Positions 60,738 to 64,000 of a stretch of DNA of 64,000 nucleotides are shown here, piece after piece. Every line of letters starts with the position of its first letter. Position 1 is the stretch's first letter. The stretch is from JAFLCL01 sp039809495 (GTDB lineage: Bacteria > Myxococcota_A > Polyangia > Polyangiales > Sandaracinaceae). Where the stretch lies: positions 23,791 to 87,790 of the forward strand of contig JBDHVC010000014.1 of the NCBI GenBank assembly GCA_039809495.1, read 5' to 3'. The notes beneath the pieces were generated by a model. The model searched no databases, had not been told where the DNA came from, and saw only the letters and a program-made list of their open reading frames with translations. A program made the position numbers and the translations under genes.

Positions 60738-62495
60738 TCAGACAGAGATCGAGCCCTTGCGGAAGTCGCTCGGCGCGAGGAGCACGTTCACGCAGACGGG
60801 CTTGCCGCTCTTGGCGATGCGCTTGGCCTCATCGAGCACCTCGCCGATCTTCGCCTCGTCGTCGAGGAGGAGCCCGACGCCCCCGTAGCCCTCGGCGACC
60901 TTCTCGTAGCTCGTGTCGCGCAGCACCGTGCCGACGGCGTCGCCGAGGAGGTCGGTCTGGTCGCGCGCGATCTGCGACCAGAGCGCGTCCGTGCCGATGA
61001 CGGCGATCGGCGCCATGCCGTGACGGACGAAGGTGTCGAATTCGCTGAGCGAGTAGGCGCTCGAGCCGTCGCCCCAGAGGATCCAGACCTCGCGCCCCTT
61101 CGCGCACGCCGAGGCGCCCGCGGCGAAGCCGCCGCCCACGCCGAGCGTGCCGTAGACCCCCGGGTCGAGCCACGCGATCGGCCCGCGCGGGCGCAGGATG
61201 TAGCTCGCCGTCCCGACGAAATCGCCGCCGTCGGCGATGAGGATCGCGTCGTCGGCGAGCTTCTCCTCGAGCTCGAGGAAGAGGCGGATCGGGCTCACCC
61301 GCGAGGGCGAGGACGAAGCGGCGCGCTCGGCGATCTTCGCGTCGCGGGCCTCCTCGCGCCTCGTGAGCGCCTCGAACCAGGCCGCGCGCCCCGCGCCGAC
61401 GGGCCCCGCGCGGCGCGAGAGATCCACGAGGAATTGCCCCGGGTGCATCTTCACGGCGATGTCCGGGATGCGGTTCTTGCGGAGCGTCGCGGCGCTCAGG
61501 TTCACGCCGACGAGCTTCGCCGAGCGCGGGATCGCCTGCCCGTACTTCAGGCGGAAATCGAAGGGGAAGCCGCAGACGATGACGAGGTCCGCCTCCTTCA
61601 GGGCCTTGCCGCGCTCGTGGCGGTACTGGAGCGGGTCGTGGCGGCCGAGCAGGCCGCGCGCCATCCCGCCGAGGTACGTGGGGACGCCGAGCACGCGGAT
61701 CGCCTCGGCGACGCGCTCGGGCGTCGCCTCGTTCACGAGCGCCTGGCTGCCGAGGACGAGGAGCGGCCGCTCCGCGCGCGAGAGCGCCTCCTTCACCTCG
61801 TCGATCTTCGCGCGCGCGTCGCCGGTGATCGTCAGATCCATCACGCTCGGCAGCGCCGGGAGCTCGAGCGGGACGTGGGGCTGCTCGAACTGGCGATAGA
61901 GGTGCCCGCGGAGATAGAGCCGGAGCGCGTCGCCGAGCGGGCCCTTCATCGTCGCCTCGTCCATCGTCCACTTGCGGACCGTCTCCTCCGGGTAGAGCAG
62001 ATCGATCGGCACCTCGACGAAGACGGGCCCTGGGACGCCCGAGAGCGCGAGGTCCATCGCGCGCTCGACGGTCGGCCCGAGGCTCTTGAACGTCGTCACG
62101 CGCGTCGCCCACTTCGTGATCGGTGAGAGGATCGAGAGCTGATCGATGTCCTGGAGCGAGCCGCGCCCGCGCAGGACCGTCGCCGTCGCGCCCCCGAAGA
62201 GGAGCACCGGCGACTCCGCCATCTGCGCGTTCTTGATCGCGGTGATCGTGTTGGTGACGCCGGGCCCTGCCGTGACGGCCGCGACCCCGACGTTGCCCGT
62301 GAGGCGCGCCGCGGCGTCCGCGGCGAAGACGGCGTTGACCTCCTCGCGCATGTCGACGACCTCGACGCCGTGACGCTTGGCGCCGACGAGGATGGGCGAG
62401 ATGTGCCCGCCGCAGAGGGTGAAGAGCTGGCGGATCCCGCGCCGCTCGAGGATCTCGCCGATGACGTCGCCACCATGCCGGGCCGAGGTGCTCAT
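60738..62495 (-). CDS. thiamine-diphosphate enzyme, HACL2/ILVBL-like
   Basis: The 585-residue product has the three-domain acetolactate-synthase architecture. The catalytic Glu52 lies in VDMREEVNAVFAAD, and the diphosphate motif WGDGSSAYSLSEFD begins at about 473. N-terminal blocks (GGHISPILVGAK, VGVAAVTAGPGVTNTITAIK, RGRGSLQDIDQLS) track the human ILVBL/HACL2 protein far more closely than bacterial IlvB. ILVBL acts as a 2-hydroxyacyl-CoA lyase, so alpha-oxidation of 2-hydroxy fatty acids is the best guess. Acetolactate synthase is less likely: there is no small regulatory subunit nearby. A pirin gene follows in the operon. Confidence 0.88.
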   Translation of the reverse strand: MSTSARHGGDVIGEILERRGIRQLFTLCGGHISPILVGAKRHGVEVVDMREEVNAVFAADAAARLTGNVGVAAVTAGPGVTNTITAIKNAQMAESPVLLFGGATATVLRGRGSLQDIDQLSILSPITKWATRVTTFKSLGPTVERAMDLALSGVPGPVFVEVPIDLLYPEETVRKWTMDEATMKGPLGDALRLYLRGHLYRQFEQPHVPLELPALPSVMDLTITGDARAKIDEVKEALSRAERPLLVLGSQALVNEATPERVAEAIRVLGVPTYLGGMARGLLGRHDPLQYRHERGKALKEADLVIVCGFPFDFRLKYGQAIPRSAKLVGVNLSAATLRKNRIPDIAVKMHPGQFLVDLSRRAGPVGAGRAAWFEALTRREEARDAKIAERAASSSPSRVSPIRLFLELEEKLADDAILIADGGDFVGTASYILRPRGPIAWLDPGVYGTLGVGGGFAAGASACAKGREVWILWGDGSSAYSLSEFDTFVRHGMAPIAVIGTDALWSQIARDQTDLLGDAVGTVLRDTSYEKVAEGYGGVGLLLDDEAKIGEVLDEAKRIAKSGKPVCVNVLLAPSDFRKGSISV

Positions 62496-62502
62496 GGCCC
62501 GA

Positions 62503-62508
62503 GTGATA
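62503..62508 (-). promoter_or_regulatory. -10-like hexamer TATCAC, leaderless start
   Basis: On the minus strand TATCAC, preceded by TGC, ends 7 nt before ATG 62495. It matches four of six consensus positions. No Shine-Dalgarno is seen. Confidence 0.5.
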
Positions 62509-62570
62509 GCACCCGAGGCCAGGGGCGCGGCGCGATCTTCGCGCGAGGATCCGCGGCGAGGGGCGCGCCG

Positions 62571-63623
62571 TCAGCGCTCGAGCATGGCGCCGAGCGCGCG
62601 CGCGACGTCGCGGACGGCCCGCTCCGCGGCGGGGAGCACACCGCCCATGGTCGCGAAGCCGTGGATGAGCCCGCTCTCGTAGCGATGCGTGCAGGCGACG
62701 CCCGCCTCGAGGAGGCGCGTGACCATCGCCTCACCCTCGTCGCGGAGCGGATCGAAGCCGGCCGTGACGACGTGCGTCCGCGGGAGCCGCGAGAGGTTGG
62801 TGGTGAGCAGCGGCGAGAAGCGCGGCGAGCGCACCTGCTCCTTCGAGGCGAGGAAGCGATCGGCGAAGAAGCGGAGCAGCGTCGAGGTGAGGAAGTAGCG
62901 ATCGCCGAGCTCGCGGTGGGAGGCGAAGCGACCGCCCAGATCGGTCGTCGGGTAGATGGCGAGGACGCCCCTCGGCGCGGGCTCGCCCTCGTCGCGGAGC
63001 GCGATGGCCGTCGCGAGCGCGAGGTTGCCGCCCGCCGAGTCGCCCGCGAGCGCGATCCGATCGGCGTCGAGGCCGAGGCGCGTCGCGTTCGCCCGCACCC
63101 AGCGCGCCGCGGCGAGCGCGTCGTCGTGCGCGGCCGGGAGCCGATGCTCGGGCCCGAGCCGATAGTCGACCGACACGAGCACGGCGCCCGTCGCGTCCGC
63201 GAGGAAGCGAACGAGGCCGTCGTGCGAGCGCGGGCTCCCGATGACGAAGCCACCGCCGTGGAAGAAGAGGCACGCGCCGCCCGCGCGCGAGCGCTCGCGG
63301 GGCGTATAGACGCGCGCGTGGACGCCGCCGCCGAGCGCGAAGTCCTCGACGCGAGCCATCGTCGTCGGCGCGAGATCCAAGATCGAGCCGGTCTCGTCGT
63401 ACTCCGCGCGCACGCGCCCGACGGAGAGCGGCTCACCGCGCGCGCGCTCGTTCTTGCGCGCGATGTCCTCGACGAGCACCCAGGTCGCGGCGTCGATCGG
63501 CTCGCTCCGATCGTTCTTCGGGAGCGAGGCGCGCGCGAGCGGCGCGCGGGCCGCGACCAGGAGGCGGATCGCTCGACGAGCGAGGCGGCGGGAGAGCGCC
63601 TCGTGGGCGCCGGGATCGGACAT
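62571..63623 (-). CDS. HSL-family alpha/beta hydrolase (esterase)
   Basis: The 350-residue product has the hormone-sensitive-lipase signature HGGGFVIGSP (about 121-130), the nucleophile elbow GDSAGGN (Ser about 195), the DPLRDEG region with the catalytic Asp, and GLIHGFAT with the catalytic His near 320. It should hydrolyse short- to medium-chain carboxyl esters in the cytoplasm; no signal peptide is present. I chose ATG 63623 because the upstream codons lie in promoter DNA with a TAGAGT hexamer 7 nt before it. A hairpin-C copy lies about 50 nt upstream. Confidence 0.92.
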   Translation of the reverse strand: MSDPGAHEALSRRLARRAIRLLVAARAPLARASLPKNDRSEPIDAATWVLVEDIARKNERARGEPLSVGRVRAEYDETGSILDLAPTTMARVEDFALGGGVHARVYTPRERSRAGGACLFFHGGGFVIGSPRSHDGLVRFLADATGAVLVSVDYRLGPEHRLPAAHDDALAAARWVRANATRLGLDADRIALAGDSAGGNLALATAIALRDEGEPAPRGVLAIYPTTDLGGRFASHRELGDRYFLTSTLLRFFADRFLASKEQVRSPRFSPLLTTNLSRLPRTHVVTAGFDPLRDEGEAMVTRLLEAGVACTHRYESGLIHGFATMGGVLPAAERAVRDVARALGAMLER

Positions 63624-63630
63624 CGTGGGC

Positions 63631-63636
63631 ACTCTA
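63631..63636 (-). promoter_or_regulatory. -10-like hexamer TAGAGT, leaderless start
   Basis: On the minus strand TAGAGT ends 7 nt before ATG 63623 and matches four of six consensus positions. Confidence 0.45.
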
Positions 63637-63674
63637 ACGCGCGTGCGCGCGAAGCTCACGACGGGCGCGCTCAC

Positions 63675-63703
63675 GGCATGGATCCGTCGCGCTGATCCGT
63701 GCC
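63675..63703 (-). repeat. isolated copy of repeat hairpin C
   Basis: GGCATGGATC (63675-63684) pairs with GATCCGTGCC (63694-63703), one mismatch. On the minus strand the sequence GATCAGCGCGACGGATCC then ATGCCGTGAG matches the end of copy 1 almost exactly. It lies between the Gly-rich gene stop (63751) and the esterase start. Confidence 0.6.
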
Positions 63704-63750
63704 CCTCCTGCATCGTCCTCGAGGCGGATCGCGTCGCGCGAGGCGCGCGG

Positions 63751-64000
63751 TCACGGAGCGAGGAAGATCGGATCGCTCGAGCCCGCGAGGCCGACGCCGC
63801 CCGAGGCGCCAGGCGAGAAGCCCCCGTGCCCCGCGCGCCCGGCGACGCCCGCGGCCTCGATCGTGAGGCTCGCCGCCAATTCGTCGCGGTAGGCCGCGAG
63901 CCCGCCCGAGCCCGAGAGGAAGACGGCGTGCGAGCCGCCGCCGCAGCCGCCGCCGCCGCCGCCGCCCGAGCCGCCTCGGCCGCCGTCGCCGCCGCGTCCG
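63751..64000 (-). CDS. Gly-rich protein, C-terminal fragment at window edge
   Basis: A minus-strand frame stays open from the right edge to TGA at 63751-63753 and encodes the last 82 residues of a protein. The visible part begins with a long Gly-rich run (GGDGGRGGSGGGGGGGCGGG) and then reads SHAVFLSGSGGLAAYRDE, VAGRAGHGGFSPGASGGVG, ending DPIFLAP. Poly-Gly segments of this kind occur in myxobacterial secreted or surface proteins with collagen-like or PGRS-like stretches. The N-terminus, signal peptide and full domains are outside the window, so family and function cannot be given. Confidence 0.65.
   Translation of the reverse strand, partial: GRGGDGGRGGSGGGGGGGCGGGSHAVFLSGSGGLAAYRDELAASLTIEAAGVAGRAGHGGFSPGASGGVGLAGSSDPIFLAP

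Noticed and set aside
1..64000. tRNA, rRNA, insertion sequences and prophage genes
   Set aside because: I looked for T-loop sequences, rRNA cores, transposase and integrase motifs and terminal inverted repeats and found none that I could support.

Overview
The window is high-GC chromosomal DNA of a large-genome predatory or soil bacterium of the Myxococcota, most likely the Sandaracinaceae/Polyangiales side. The signs are: very high GC with strong third-position GC; many lipoproteins with Asp/Gly-rich linkers after the lipobox; MopE-like Cys/Asp repeats; three Hanks-type Ser/Thr kinases in 10 kb; a PspA plus YbjN-like pair; and FG-GAP, CARDB and PKD-like surface proteins. It looks like ordinary chromosome. 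I see no rRNA, tRNA, CRISPR array, integrase, transposase or plasmid function.

Layout. 1-4.2 kb: a beta-propeller protein cut by the left edge, lipoproteins, and a YbjN/CesT-like gene followed by pspA. 4.5-7.8 kb: a tyrosine/homogentisate module (hmgA-hppD) divergent from a LysR regulator, with a near-perfect 24-bp palindrome beside the regulator start. 7.9-14.5 kb: a PIG-L deacetylase, a family 2 glycosyltransferase and GT-C-like membrane proteins. 14.7-17.0 kb: an FG-GAP lipoprotein. 17.1-22.0 kb: a three-gene ABC exporter whose two permeases each carry a large extracytoplasmic domain, one with a zinc-peptidase motif and one with the motif lost. 22.2-25 kb: a small membrane protein and an overlapping TPR/lipoprotein operon. 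25-28.7 kb: mfd. 28.9-39.7 kb: three kinases, a MopE-repeat lipoprotein and a GT39-like transferase with a coupled partner. 39.7-48.1 kb: a lipase-like lipoprotein, a P-type ATPase behind a DUF481 porin-like gene, a FadL-like protein, a YkgJ-type Cys-cluster protein and a possible myxobacterial DUF2378-type protein. 48.2-50.8 kb: an A/T-richer operon of two lipoproteins and a trypsin-like protease, the first gene frameshifted in a G8 tract. 51.1-63.6 kb: a PKD/DUF2135 lipoprotein, gltX, a CPBP protease, SCP2, a CaiB-type CoA transferase, pirin, a HACL2/ILVBL-like thiamine enzyme and an HSL-type esterase. The right edge cuts a Gly-rich protein.

The least ordinary signals are outside proteins. 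(1) A roughly 155-bp structured repeat is present in three full plus-strand copies around gltX and 58.6-59.8 kb. Its last hairpin occurs alone twice more, in reverse orientation. (2) At least twelve starts have a TANNNT -10-like hexamer ending 6-8 nt before the start codon and no Shine-Dalgarno, which points to widespread leaderless transcription. Downstream operon genes, in contrast, often have GGAG-type sites or overlap their neighbour. (3) There are palindromic operator candidates at hmgA/lysR and in front of the SCP2 gene, and a homopolymer frameshift in an otherwise perfect lipoprotein gene. All positions come from reading the sequence. Family names rest on motif recognition and no database search was run.
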